Notes: generated by a model not told the origin, from the sequence alone. A DNA stretch of 64,000 bases from G963720515 sp963720515 (GCA_963720515.1 OY970397.1:1488001-1552000); one strand, 5' to 3'; counted from the first letter of the stretch, positions 52,351 through 61,939 are shown. Translations and numbers: made by a program.

Positions 52351-52451
52351 CAACAGACTGTTGCAAGGAATCGGCGCTCGCGTGGGCCGTCGCAAGCCTC
52401 GATGGGCCGCGGGTCCCCGGCGCGCCGCGACTTAGCAACAGTGTTGCAAGG
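52341..52451 (+). repeat. two near-identical 26-base repeats, the first containing the nuoEF stop
   Basis: CGCGACTTAGCAACAG then TGTTGCAAGG occurs at 52341-52368 (with AC inserted between the halves) and 52426-52451 (without). Each copy contains GCAACA...TGTTGC, a short hairpin. The first copy supplies the TAG stop of the NuoE-NuoF gene. About 57 bases separate the copies. No gene overlaps the second. This looks like a small palindromic repeat family or a local duplication. Confidence 0.65.
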
Positions 52452-52491
52452 CGGGGGGTCCCCGCCAGACGCGTTCGCGGCAGAGCGGGGA

Positions 52492-53155
52492 TCAGCCCGG
52501 GAAGCGCGGGTCGGACCGGATCGGATCCAGATCCGTGTCCGTCGCCGCCCACTCGCCGACCTTCGTCCGGGTCGAGCTCGACGGCGCGGGTGATGTGCTC
52601 GATCGCGTCCTCCGTGCGGCCGGCCTGGGCCTCGAAGCACGCGAGGTTGTAGAGGAACGATGCGCTTTCCTGGTTGTCGGGGAGGCCAGCCGAGGTGATC
52701 TCGACCGCGCGGTCCCAGTCGCCCGCCTTCGCCGCCGGGATCGCAGCGAAGTAGTACTCCCAGGGCGAGACCTCGTACGCCTGGCCCGGCTCGCCGCCGA
52801 CCGCGAGCACCGTGGAGTTGGGCTCCGCCGCCACCGCCGCGCGCCGGACCTTCGGGTCGCGGAGGAAGACGAGCGTGCCCGCGGGCGCGTCGAACTCCTT
52901 CCCGTCGACGGTAAACGTCGCGCGCCCGGCGATCACCACGTAGAGCTCCTGGTGCCCGCCGGCGCCGCTGCCCGTCTCGTCGTGGTCCTCGACGATCTCG
53001 TCGCCCGCGTTCTCGGCCGTGTAGGCGTTGACGCCGAACGCCTGCACGCCGAGCGTGCGCCGCACCGGCCGCCAGATCAGCGTGTCCGTGATCGGGATCG
53101 GGTCGATGTCCGAGACCTGCAGAATCGTGTACGGATCCGCCACGACCGGCAGCAT
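52492..53155 (-). CDS. cupin plus TPR protein, with a single-base frame break near 52560
   Basis: From ATG 53155 the protein has a cupin domain (GHQELYVVIAGRATFTVDGK, APAGTLVFLRDPKVRR) followed by a tetratricopeptide-like helical pair (SASFLYNLACFEAQAGRTED, AIEHITRAVELDPDE). After DPDE the natural ending (VGEWAATDTDLDPIRSDPRF) lies in the next frame, so one extra base near 52560 breaks the gene; repaired length is about 221 residues. It sits between nuoEF and fdhA on the opposite strand and starts 12 bases from fdhA, so the two share a divergent promoter region. Function unknown. Confidence 0.72.
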
Positions 53156-53167
53156 AAGATTCAGGGC

Positions 53168-55883
53168 ATGGGCCGTGTCGTCGAGTTCAGCCTCGACGGG
53201 AGAACCGTCTCCGCGCCCGAGGGGGAGCTCCTCGTGCAGGCCGCCGCTCGCGCCGGCGTCGCGATCCCGACGCTCTGCCACGACGAGAAGCTCGACCCGT
53301 ACGGCGGCTGCCGTATGTGCGTCGTCGGCGTCGAGGGCTCGCCCCGCCCGCTGCCCGCGTGCGCGACCAGGGTCGCCGAAGGGATGGTCGTCTCCACGAA
53401 CTCGAACGTCCCGGACCTGCGCCACACGCTCGCGGAGATGCTCCTCGCCGAGCACCTGAACCCGAATCCGGGCGGACGGCCGAACGAGCTCGTGGACATG
53501 GCGCACGACATGGGCGCGGAGGCGCCGTTCATCCTCCCGGACGCCAAGCGCGAGCCCTACGAGGACCGCAACAAGCTCATGGGCTACGACCCCGACGCGT
53601 GCATCCTCTGCGGGCGCTGCGTGCGCTACACGCAGGAGGTCATGCAGTGCTCGGCGCTCTCGATCGAGGGCCGCGGGCCGCACGCGCGCATCGTCCCCAC
53701 GCACGGGTTCTCCTGGCTCGACACCGAGTGCGAGCTCTGCGGCGGCTGCCTCTCCACCTGCCCGACCGGCGCGATCTACGAGAAGTTCGAGGAGGGCACG
53801 ACGCGGCCGGAGCGCGAGCTCACGAAGGTGAAGACGACGTGCACGTACTGCGGCGTCGGCTGCCAGGTCGACCTGAACGTGGATCCCGAGACGCAGAAGA
53901 TCGTGAAGGTCACGTCAGACCCGTCGTACCAGCCGAACGAGGGCAACCTCTGCGTCAAGGGCCGCTTCGCATTCAACTTCGTCCACCACCCGGACCGGCT
54001 CACGGAGCCGCTCGTCCGCGGCGAGGACGGCGAGCTCCACCCGACGACCTGGGAGCACGCGCTCGAGACGGCCGCGACCGGGCTCGCCCGGGTGCGCGAC
54101 GAGCACGGGCCGCAGACGGTCGGCGTGCTCGCCTCGGCCAGGCTCACGATGGAGGAGAACTTCCTCATCCAGAAGCTCGCGCGGACGGCGCTCAAGACGA
54201 ACTCCGTCCACTCCTGCGAAGCCACCTGACACGCTCCCACTCTTTACGGCCTGGTCAGGTCGTTGGGCAGAGGGGCCAGCACCAACTCGATCCCGGAGAT
54301 CGAGAACGCGCGCGTCCTCTTCGTGATCGGGTCGAACACGACCGAGGCGCACCCCGTGCTCGCGCTCCGCATGAAGAAGGCCGTGCGGAACGGCGCAACG
54401 CTCGATCGTCGCCGACCCGCGGAAGATCTGGCTGACGAAGATCGCCGACCGCCACCTCCAGCTCCGGCCCGGCTCGGACGTCTGGCTCGTGAACGCGATG
54501 ATGCACGTGATCCTCGAGGAAGGGCTCGCGGACGAGGACTACATCCGCGACTTCACCGAGGACGCCGAGGCGGTGCGCGAGGTCGTCGCGCGCTACACGC
54601 CCGAGGATGCCGAGACGGTCACGGGCGTCCCGGCCGAGGACATCCGCTGGGCGGCCCGGACGTACGCGACCGAGCGCCACGCGGCCGTCTTCTACACGCT
54701 CGGCATCACCGAGCACGCGTGCGCCGTGGACAACGTCTGGTCGCTCTCGAACCTCGTGCTCCTCACCGGCCACCTCGGCTACGAGTCCACCGGCCTCAAC
54801 GCGCTGCGGGGCCAGAACAACGTGCAGGGCCTGAACGACGCGGGCGCGAACCCGATGTACCTCCCCGGCTACCAGCCGGTCGACGACCCGGCCATCCGCG
54901 CGAAGTTCTCCGAGGCCTGGGGCACCGAGGTGCCGGAGCGCGCCGGCTACCGGCTCGACCAGATGATCTCCGGCATGTCCGACGGGCGGATCCGCGCCTT
55001 CTATCTCATCGGCGAGAACCCGGCGCACACCGAGCCGAATGTCGCCCACGTCGAGCACGGGCTCGAGGGCCTCGACTTCCTCGTCTGCCAGGACATCTTC
55101 CTGAACGAGACCGCGCGCAAGCACGCGGACGTCGTCCTCCCCGCGTCGAGCTTCGCCGAGAAGGACGGCACGTTCACGAACACGGAGCGGCGCGTGAACC
55201 GCGTGCGCAAGGCGGTGCCGCTCCCCGGGAACGCGCGTGAGGATCTCGAGATCGTGGACGCGCTCGGCCGCGCGCTCGGCGCCGAGTGGCCCGAGTACGC
55301 GGGCGCCGAGGACGTGTGGAACGAGTTCGCCGACCTGGCGCCGCTCTGGTCGGGCATCCGCTACGACCGGCTCGAGGAGGTCGGGCTCCAGTGGCCGTGC
55401 ACCGACCGCGACGACCCCGGCGCGGCCTACCTCCACGCCCCCGAGCCGGCCCGCGCGGGCGGCCGCGCGAAGTTCTTCCCCGTCGAGTACAAGCCGCCGA
55501 TCGAGGAGCCCGACTCCGAGTTCCCGTTCATCCTGTCGACCGGCCGCACGCTCTACCACTACAACTCGGCGACCATGACCATGCGCGAGGAGGGGGTCGT
55601 GGACAAGCAGGAGGATCCCTTCATCGAGATGGCGCCCGAGGACGCGGACGCGCTCGGCGTCGGCGACGGCGACTGGGTGCGGCTCGTCTCACGCCGCGGC
55701 GCGATCGAGGCGCGCGCGGCGATCGGCGACCGCGTCTTCCCCGGCCTCGTCTGGATGGCGCTCCACTTCGCCGAGTCTCGCGTGAACCTGCTCACGAACG
55801 ACGTCACCGACTCGCTGATCGGCATCCCCGAGTACAAGGTCTGCGCGATCCGGATCGAGCCGGTCGCGGCAACCGCCGCCTAG
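53168..55883 (+). CDS. fdhA: selenocysteine formate dehydrogenase catalytic subunit; Sec at TGA 54227, frame break near 54404
   Basis: About 904 residues. Order: plant-type [2Fe-2S] domain (CHDEKLDPYGGCRMC), 4Fe-4S pairs (CILCGRC, CELCGGCLSTCP), the molybdopterin-oxidoreductase 4Fe-4S motif CTYCGVGC near residue 225, then the catalytic position in SVHSCEAT-U-HAPTLYGL, where U is TGA 54227-54229, residue 354. His follows it as in other formate dehydrogenases. The frame continues open past the TGA to about 54404, where one extra base shifts it (ATL to IVADPRKIW). The bis-MGD-binding C-terminal part ends at 55883. It oxidises formate; electrons go to the NuoE-NuoF protein. Confidence 0.9.
54227..54275 (+). 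promoter_or_regulatory. bacterial SECIS element directing selenocysteine insertion at UGA 54227
   Basis: The hairpin after the UGA has an apical stem ACGGCCU (54246-54252) / AGGUCGU (54257-54263) closing the loop GGUC (54253-54256), the same tetraloop as in Escherichia coli fdhF. Below are an internal loop, CUCU (54240-54243) / AGAG (54269-54272), and CCC (54236-54238) / GGG (54273-54275). The loop is 24 bases after the UGA, inside the usual bacterial range. SelB should bind it. It lies wholly within coding sequence. Confidence 0.88.
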
Positions 55884-55886
55884 GCG

Positions 55887-56984
55887 CTAGGCGTCGAAGA
55901 TGATGACCGAGCGGGCCCGCTCGCCCTTCCGCATCGCCTCGAACGCCTCGTCGAGGTCGTCGAGGCCGATCCGGTGCGAGATGAGCTTGTCCACGGGCAG
56001 CTTTCCCGCGAGGTAGAGCCCGGCGAGGCGCGGGAACTCGACCGCCGGGACGGAGCCGCCGTAGATCGAGCCGACGAGCGCCTTGCCGGTGTCGATGAAC
56101 GGATAGACGTCGAACGAGGCGCGCACGCCGTACGGCGGCATGCCGATGAGGACGGCCGTGCCGCCCGCGCGGATGAGCGACGGGAGCGCCTCGATCGTCT
56201 CCACGAGCCCGATTGCCTCGAAGGCGAAGTCCGCTCCGTCGCCGACGAGCTCGCGGGCCTCGTCGGGCGACGAGACCGCGTGGGTCGCGCCGACCTCGAG
56301 GGCGAGCGCGTGCTTCGGCTCGGCGCGATCCACCGCGACGATCCGCTCCGCACCCGCGAGCGCCGCGCCCATGATGGCCGAGAGCCCGACCCCGCCCGCG
56401 CCGATCACGACGACCGAGGATCCGGCCGGCACGCGCGCGGTGTTCAGGACGGCCCCGGCGCCGGTCGTGACGGCGCAGCCGATGAGCGCCGCGACCTCCG
56501 CCGGCACCTCGGCCGGCACGCGCACCGCGCCGGACTCGGGGACGACCGTGCGCTCGGCCATCGAGCCGACCCCGACGTACGTGTAGACGTCCTCGCCAGA
56601 GGCGCGCCGGAAGCGCGTCGTCCCGTCCTCCATGACGGACTCGCCGGCGCGCGTCCCCGTGCACATCCAGGCGCGCCCGGCCATGCAGCTCTCGCAGCGC
56701 CGGCAGGAGTAGAACCAGGAGAGGACGACCGTGTCGCCGACCGCGACGTCGCGGACGTCCTCGCCGACCGCCTCGACGACTCCCGCGCCCTCGTGGCCCA
56801 TGACCACCGGGCTCGGCCGGGGCCAGTCGCCGTCCACGACGTGGAGGTCGGAGTGGCAGACGCCGCTCGCGCCGAGCCGGACGAGCACCTCGCCCCGCCG
56901 CGGCTGCTCGAGCTCGAGCTCCTCCACCGCGACCGCGCCCGGCCCCGAGAAGACCGCCGCCCGAACCGACTGCCCGTTCGCCAC
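55887..56984 (-). CDS. zinc-containing medium-chain alcohol dehydrogenase
   Basis: The 365-residue protein has the catalytic zinc ligands in GVCHSDLHVVDG and GHEGAGVVEAVGEDV, the structural zinc cysteines in YSCRRCESCMAGRAWMC, and the NAD-binding GAGGVGLSAIMGAALAG motif with a following Asp (VAVDRAEP). It is closest in style to class III/mycothiol-dependent and related actinobacterial ADHs. Its place beside formate dehydrogenase and formate-THF ligase suggests a C1 aldehyde/alcohol substrate, but this is inference. Convergent with fdhA, 3 bases between ends. Confidence 0.85.
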   Translation of the reverse strand: MANGQSVRAAVFSGPGAVAVEELELEQPRRGEVLVRLGASGVCHSDLHVVDGDWPRPSPVVMGHEGAGVVEAVGEDVRDVAVGDTVVLSWFYSCRRCESCMAGRAWMCTGTRAGESVMEDGTTRFRRASGEDVYTYVGVGSMAERTVVPESGAVRVPAEVPAEVAALIGCAVTTGAGAVLNTARVPAGSSVVVIGAGGVGLSAIMGAALAGAERIVAVDRAEPKHALALEVGATHAVSSPDEARELVGDGADFAFEAIGLVETIEALPSLIRAGGTAVLIGMPPYGVRASFDVYPFIDTGKALVGSIYGGSVPAVEFPRLAGLYLAGKLPVDKLISHRIGLDDLDEAFEAMRKGERARSVIIFDA

Positions 56985-57029
56985 CGCCCGATTCTACGGC
57001 GCAGGCCAGGCCGAACCGGCCATGACACG

Positions 57030-57043
57030 TTGCCTGGCACCGG
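57030..57043 (-). repeat. third copy of the CCGGTGCCAGGCAA repeat
   Basis: Read on the minus strand this is CCGGTGCCAGGCAA, as at 33511 and 33674, and the identity continues on both sides (CCCGGTGCCAGGCAACGTG). It sits in the gap between the alcohol dehydrogenase and formate-THF ligase starts, among further short palindromes such as GGCCCACCGGGCC. No gene overlaps it. Confidence 0.55.
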
Positions 57044-57168
57044 GACACGGCCCACCGGGCCACTGTCCCCCGCGGCCATGGCACGGGTCAGGCCCCTGCC
57101 ATGGCCCGAATGGACGTGGCCGCGCCTCCCGGCCCGCTCTGCCCGGGCTCCCACTACGATCCCGCGGG

Positions 57169-58837
57169 ATGACGACGTCGATGCCCTCCAGCCTCGAGAT
57201 CGCGCAGTCCGCGATGCTCCGCCCGATCGACGAGATCGCGCACGGCGCGGGGATCGAGGCGCGCGAGCTCGAGCCGTTCGGCTACACGAAGGCCAAGGTC
57301 TCGCTCTCCGTCCTCGACCGGCTCGCCGACCGCCCGGACGGGAAGCTCGTCTGCGTCACCGCGATCACGCCGACCCCCGCCGGCGAGGGCAAGACGACGA
57401 CCGCCGTCTCGCTCGCCCAGGGACTCGGGGCGATCGGGCGGAAGCCCGTCCTCTGCCTGCGCGAAGCGTCGGTCGGCCCCGTGTTCGGCATCAAGGGCGG
57501 CGCGGCCGGGGGCGGCTACGCGCAGGTCGTCCCGATGGAGGAGCTGAACCTCCACTTCACCGGCGACATCCACGCGATCGGCTCGGCCAACAACCTGCTC
57601 GCGGCGCTCGTGGACGCACACCTCATGCACGGGAACCGCCTCGGCCTCGACCCCGAGCGCATCACCTGGCGCCGCTGCGTGGACATCAACGACCGGGTGC
57701 TCCGCAAGGTGATCGTCGGGCTCGGCGGCCCGCAGAACGGGATCGAGCGCGAGACCGGCTTCGACATCACTGCGGCCTCGGAAGTCATGGCGATCGTGGC
57801 CGTGGCGCGCGACCTGGCCGACCTGCGCGAGCGCCTCGGGGCGATCACGGTCGGCTACACGCCCGAGGACGAGCCCGTGACCGCGGAGCAGATCGGCGCC
57901 GCGGGCGCGATGGCCGTGCTCTTGAAGGACGCGCTCAAGCCGAACCTCGTGCAGACGCTCGAGGGTCAGCCGTCGTTCATCCACTGCGGCCCGTTCGCGA
58001 ACATCGCGCACGGCAACAGCTCGCTCGTCGCGACCCGCGTGGGGCTGAAGCTCGGCGAGCTCGTCGTCACGGAGAGCGGCTTCGGCTCGGACATGGGGAT
58101 GGAGAAGCTCTTCGACATCGTCTGCCGCGTCGGCGGGATCCGTCCGAACGCGGTCGTCATGGTCGCGACGGTGCGCGCGCTCAAGCATCACGGCGGCGAC
58201 CCGGACGGCGGCGTGGAGGCGATCGAGCGCGGCGCGGCCGAACCTCGGCCGGCACCTGGGCATCGTCCGCGAGTTCGGCCTCGGCGCCGTCGTCGCGGTG
58301 AACCGGTTCCCGACCGACACCGACGAGGAGCTCGACGCGGTGCGCCGGCTCGCGCTCGAGCTGGGCGCGGAGGCGGCGGAGGTGAACGACGGGTTCGAGC
58401 GCGGCGGCCACGGCGCCGAGGCGCTCGCCGAGGCCGTCGTCGCAGCCGCGGAGAAGCCGGCCGAGTTCCGCCCGCTCTACGACCTCTCCGAGTCGATCGA
58501 GGCGAAGATCGAGGCGATCTGCCGCCGCGTCTACGGCGCCGGCGCGGTCGAGTACCTGCCTGCTGCGCGCGAGAAGCTCGACCGGTTCGCGGAGAATGGC
58601 TTCGGCGGGCTGCCCGTCTGCATGGCGAAGACGCACCTGTCGCTCTCGCACGATCCGGCCCTCGTGAACGCGCCCTCGGGCTTCACGGTCACCGTCCGGG
58701 ACCTGCGCGCGTACACCGGCGCGGGCTGGGTGGTCGCGCTCCTCGGCGACATGCAGACCATGCCCGGGTACGGCAAGGAGCCGGCCGCGTTCGCCGTGGA
58801 CATCGACGAGCACGGCCGCACCGTCGGGCTCTTTTAG
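57169..58837 (+). CDS. fhs: formate-tetrahydrofolate ligase, with a single-base frame break near 58240
   Basis: About 555 residues once repaired. The N-terminal part (ATG 57169, MTTSMPSSLEIAQSAMLRPI) has the P-loop-like TPTPAGEGKTTTAVSLAQGLG, REASVGPVFGIKGGAAGGGY, and DIHAIGSANNLLAALVDAH. The frame is lost at ERGAAE near 58240 and continues in the next one as NLGRHLGIVREFG, reaching the conserved AKTHLSLSHDPAL and ending GRTVGLF. It joins formate to tetrahydrofolate with ATP. fchA follows 48 bases later. The break is probably a sequencing error. Confidence 0.86.
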
Positions 58838-58885
58838 CGCGGATCCGGTTCCATTCCGCCGCCCGCCTAGGCAGAATGCCGAGTG

Positions 58886-59476
58886 ATGACTAACGTTGAC
58901 CCCTATCTCGGGCTCCCCACCGCGCAGCTGCTCAACGAGATCGCGTCCGGAAAGCCCGCACCGGGCGGCGGCTCCGTGGCGGCGATCGTCGTCGCCATGG
59001 CGGCGGGGCTCGTCACGATGGCCGCGCGTCTCTCGCAGGACGAGTGGCCGGGGGCGGCGTCCGTAGTCGAGCGCTCGGAGGATATCCGCGCCCGCGTGGC
59101 GCCGCTCGCCGCAGCCGACGCGGCCGCCTTCGAGGAGGTGCTGATCGCGCTGCGGCTTCCGCGCCATCTCGAGGAGGAGGTGCGGGAGGCGGCGCTCGAC
59201 AACGCGCTCGTCCGCGCGGCCGAGGTTCCGCTGCAGGTCGCACGCGAGGCGGCCGAGATCGCCGAGCTCGGCGCCATTGTGGCCGAGCGCGGCAACCCGC
59301 GGCTGCGCGGCGAGGCCGTGTCCGGCTCCCTGCTCGCGGCCAGCGCGGGCCGGGCGGCCGCGAACCTCGTCGCCATGAACCGCGGCGCCGACCAGGGCGA
59401 CGAGCGAATCGGCCAGGCTCGCGCGCTCGTCGCCTCGGCGGAAACTGCCGCCGAGCGCGCCGTCGCCGTCCGGTAA
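58886..59476 (+). CDS. fchA: methenyl-tetrahydrofolate cyclohydrolase (FTCD cyclodeaminase family)
   Basis: The 196-residue helical protein belongs to the formiminotransferase-cyclodeaminase C-domain family: SGKPAPGGGSVAAIVVAMAAGL near the N-terminus, then regular alpha-helices including AADAAAFEEVL with the catalytic Asp region. In C1 pathways FchA proteins hydrolyse methenyl-THF to formyl-THF, matching the product of the neighbouring ligase gene. ATG 58886 follows an adjacent GTG, so start could be 58883. Confidence 0.85.
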   Translation: MTNVDPYLGLPTAQLLNEIASGKPAPGGGSVAAIVVAMAAGLVTMAARLSQDEWPGAASVVERSEDIRARVAPLAAADAAAFEEVLIALRLPRHLEEEVREAALDNALVRAAEVPLQVAREAAEIAELGAIVAERGNPRLRGEAVSGSLLAASAGRAAANLVAMNRGADQGDERIGQARALVASAETAAERAVAVR

Positions 59477-59492
59477 GAGGCAGAATCCCGGC

Positions 59493-60008
59493 ATGGATAC
59501 GTATCTCGCCATCGCGAGCCGCCGGGAAGGCCGCAGCTACGCCGACCGGCCGATCGAGCCCGACGCGGAGCGGCGCATCCTCGACGCGGGGCGCCTCGCC
59601 GGCAGCGCGATGAACGACCAGCCGTGGCGCTTCGTCGCCGTCTCGGACCGGGACCAGCTCCGGGATCTCTCGGAAACCGTCTACGCGAAGGACAACATCG
59701 CGGGCGCCGCGCTCGCCGTCGCCATCGTCGTTCCGGCCGGGGACGGGTGGCAGGTCTTCGACGCCGGGCGCGCGACGCAGAACATGCTCCTCGAGGCCTG
59801 GGATGAGGGCGTCGCCGGGAGCCCGAACGGGGTCGCCGACGCCGCGCGAGCGCGCGAGATCCTCGGCCTCGCCGAGGACGACGAGATCGCCATCGTCCTC
59901 TCGCTCGGCTACCCGCCGAAGCCGGCGCATCCCGAGAGCCGAAGCGCGGAGGACTGGAGCGCGAGCGCCAACCGGCGCCCGCTCGACGAGACCGTCGTCC
60001 GCTCGTAG
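59493..60008 (+). CDS. nitroreductase-family flavoprotein
   Basis: The 171-residue protein has a nitroreductase/BluB-like fold: IASRREGRSYADRPIEPDAE (FMN-phosphate Arg), ILDAGRLAGSAMNDQPWRFV, and DAGRATQNMLLEAWDEGVAG. A C-terminal FMN-binding part (SLGYPPKPAHPESR) follows. Such enzymes reduce nitro compounds, quinones or cofactors such as flavins with NAD(P)H; the substrate is unknown. It starts 16 bases after fchA and may be in the same operon. Confidence 0.8.
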   Translation: MDTYLAIASRREGRSYADRPIEPDAERRILDAGRLAGSAMNDQPWRFVAVSDRDQLRDLSETVYAKDNIAGAALAVAIVVPAGDGWQVFDAGRATQNMLLEAWDEGVAGSPNGVADAARAREILGLAEDDEIAIVLSLGYPPKPAHPESRSAEDWSASANRRPLDETVVRS

Positions 60009-60022
60009 CAGACGGTTCCCGC

Positions 60023-60090
60023 TTGACGGCACTCGTCGCGGTCGGATACGAATGCCTCTCCCACTAAATCAGTAGACAAAAGGGAGAGAC
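60023..60090 (+). promoter_or_regulatory. promoter and possible Rrf2-type operator of the sulfate transporter operon
   Basis: TTGACG (60023-60028) and ATACGA (60046-60051) with a 17-base spacer form a promoter. CTCTCCC (60056-60062) is exactly complementary to GGGAGAG (60082-60088), which contains the ribosome-binding site of the sulfate-binding protein gene. Between them is AT-rich CTAAATCAGTAG (60064-60075), unusual in this window and a candidate site for the Rrf2 regulator encoded at the window end. Confidence 0.5.
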
Positions 60091-61107
60091 ATGCTCACAC
60101 CGCGCCGCATCGCCTTCGCCGCAGCCGCCCTCGCGGTCGCCCTCGCGTCCCTGGCAGCCGCCGGCTGCGGGTCGTCGAGCGCCGCCGGGGGAGACGGGGA
60201 CAAGCTCACGCTCGTCGCCTACTCGACACCGCGTGAGGCCTACGAGGCCCTGATCCCCGCGTTCCAGAAGACCGCGGCCGGCAAGGGCATCTCGTTCGAC
60301 CAGAGCTACGGCGCCTCGGGCGACCAGAGCCGCGCGGTCGACGGGGGCCTCCCGGCCGACGTCGTCGCGTTCTCGCTCGCCCCCGACATCACAAGGCTCG
60401 TCGACTCCGGCCTCGTCTCCGAGGACTGGGCGAAGGACGAGTACAAGGGCATGGTCACCGACTCGGTCGCCGTGTTCGTCGTCCGCAAGGGGAACCCGAA
60501 GGGGATCAAGACCTGGGACGACCTCACGCAGGACGGCATCGAGGTCATCAACCCGAATCCGTTCACGTCCGGCGGCGCGCGCTGGAACGTCATGGCCGCC
60601 TACGGCGCGCAGCTCCAGCAGGGCAAGTCGAAGGACGAGGCGGTCGAGTACCTGAAGAAGCTCTTCGCGAACATCGCCGTGCAGGACAAGAGCGCGCGGG
60701 AGGCACTGCAGACCTTCGTCGGAGGCAAGGGTGATGTCATGCTCGCCTACGAGAACGAGGCGATCACCGCCCAGCAGAAGGGCGAGGATGTCGACTACGT
60801 CGTGCCCGACCAGACGATCCTCATCGAGAATCCCATCGCCGTGATCAAGGGATCGAGCCACGCCGCGCAGGCCAAGGCGTTCATCGACTACCTGCGAACG
60901 CCGGCCGCGCAGAAGATCTTCGCCGAGAAGGGCTACCGCCCGGTCGTGAAGGACGCGGACACCGGCGTCGAGTTCCCCCAGCCGGCGCAGCTCTTCACGA
61001 TCGACGACCTCGGCGGCTGGGACGCCGTCATGGACGAGTTCTTCGACCGCGAAGCCGGCGTCGTCGCCAAGATCGAGCAGGACATGGGAGTCTCGACCGA
61101 CGGATAG
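60091..61107 (+). CDS. sbp: sulfate-binding lipoprotein of the ABC sulfate importer
   Basis: The 338-residue protein begins with a lipoprotein signal and lipobox LAAAGC near residue 27. The mature protein is of the sulfate/thiosulfate-binding family: TLVAYSTPREAYEALIPAFQ, QSYGASGDQSRAVDGGLPAD, DVVAFSLAPDI, NPNPFTSGGARWN (anion-binding Ser/Gly) and DKSAREALQTFVGGKGDV. It captures sulfate outside the membrane and hands it to CysT/CysW. cysT starts 7 bases after its stop. Confidence 0.93.
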   Translation: MLTPRRIAFAAAALAVALASLAAAGCGSSSAAGGDGDKLTLVAYSTPREAYEALIPAFQKTAAGKGISFDQSYGASGDQSRAVDGGLPADVVAFSLAPDITRLVDSGLVSEDWAKDEYKGMVTDSVAVFVVRKGNPKGIKTWDDLTQDGIEVINPNPFTSGGARWNVMAAYGAQLQQGKSKDEAVEYLKKLFANIAVQDKSAREALQTFVGGKGDVMLAYENEAITAQQKGEDVDYVVPDQTILIENPIAVIKGSSHAAQAKAFIDYLRTPAAQKIFAEKGYRPVVKDADTGVEFPQPAQLFTIDDLGGWDAVMDEFFDREAGVVAKIEQDMGVSTDG

Positions 61108-61114
61108 TCCCCAC

Positions 61115-61939
61115 ATGGCTGAACCTGCAGCAGTTCGTCTTCCTCGCCGCGGCACCGTGCCCGGGAGCTCAGCTCTCGGGCGCGGTGTCGTCACGGCGTA
61201 CCTGAGTGTCATCGTCCTCGTCCCGCTAGCGGCGGTCGCGTGGAAGGCGACCGGCAACGGCTGGGAGGGGTTCTGGAACGCGATCACGAGCCCGGGCGCT
61301 GTTGCGGCGCTCAAGCTCACGTTCGGCGCTTCGGTCGTCGTCGCCCTCGTGAACGCGGTCATGGGGACACTCATCGCCTGGGTGCTCGTCCGCGACCGCT
61401 TCCGCGGGAAGGCGTTCGTGAACGCCCTCATCGACCTGCCGTTCGCGCTCCCCACGATCGTGGCCGGCCTGACCCTCCTCGCCCTCTACGGCCCGCGCGG
61501 GCCGGTGGGCGTGAACGTCGCCTACACGCGATGGGCGATCCTGCTCGCCCTGCTCTTCGTCACCGTGCCCTTCGTCATCCGCTCGGTGCAGCCCGTGCTC
61601 CTCGAGCTCGACCCCGAGATGGAGGAGGCCGCGGCGTCGCTCGGCGCCGGGCCGTTCACCTGCTTCCGTCGCGTGATCCTCCCGAACCTCATGCCCGCGA
61701 TCCTCTCCGGCGTGGCGCTCGCGTTCGCGCGCGCGATCGGCGAGTTCGGCTCGGTCGTCCTCATCTCCGGGAACATCCCGTTGAAGACCGAGGTCGCGTC
61801 CGTCTACATCTTCGGCTCGATCGAGAGCGACGCGCCCGTCTCGGCCGCCGCCGTCTCCGTCGTCCTACTCGCCATCTCGTTCGTGTCGCTCCTCGCGATC
61901 GACGGGGTGCGCCGCTGGAGCTCGCGCCACGATGGCTAG
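61115..61939 (+). CDS. cysT: sulfate ABC transporter permease CysT
   Basis: The 274-residue membrane protein has six hydrophobic helices and the permease EAA loop EEAAASLGAGPFTCFRRVIL, which contacts the ATPase, followed by IGEFGSVVLISGNIPLKTE, characteristic of sulfate permeases. Overlaps cysW by 8 bases. With CysW it forms the membrane channel for sulfate. Confidence 0.92.
   Translation: MAEPAAVRLPRRGTVPGSSALGRGVVTAYLSVIVLVPLAAVAWKATGNGWEGFWNAITSPGAVAALKLTFGASVVVALVNAVMGTLIAWVLVRDRFRGKAFVNALIDLPFALPTIVAGLTLLALYGPRGPVGVNVAYTRWAILLALLFVTVPFVIRSVQPVLLELDPEMEEAAASLGAGPFTCFRRVILPNLMPAILSGVALAFARAIGEFGSVVLISGNIPLKTEVASVYIFGSIESDAPVSAAAVSVVLLAISFVSLLAIDGVRRWSSRHDG

Noticed and set aside
54227..54229. 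fdhA as a pseudogene ended by TGA
   Set aside because: The TGA sits at the active-site position, is followed by a well-formed SECIS, and selA, selB and selC are in the window; selenocysteine is the simpler explanation.
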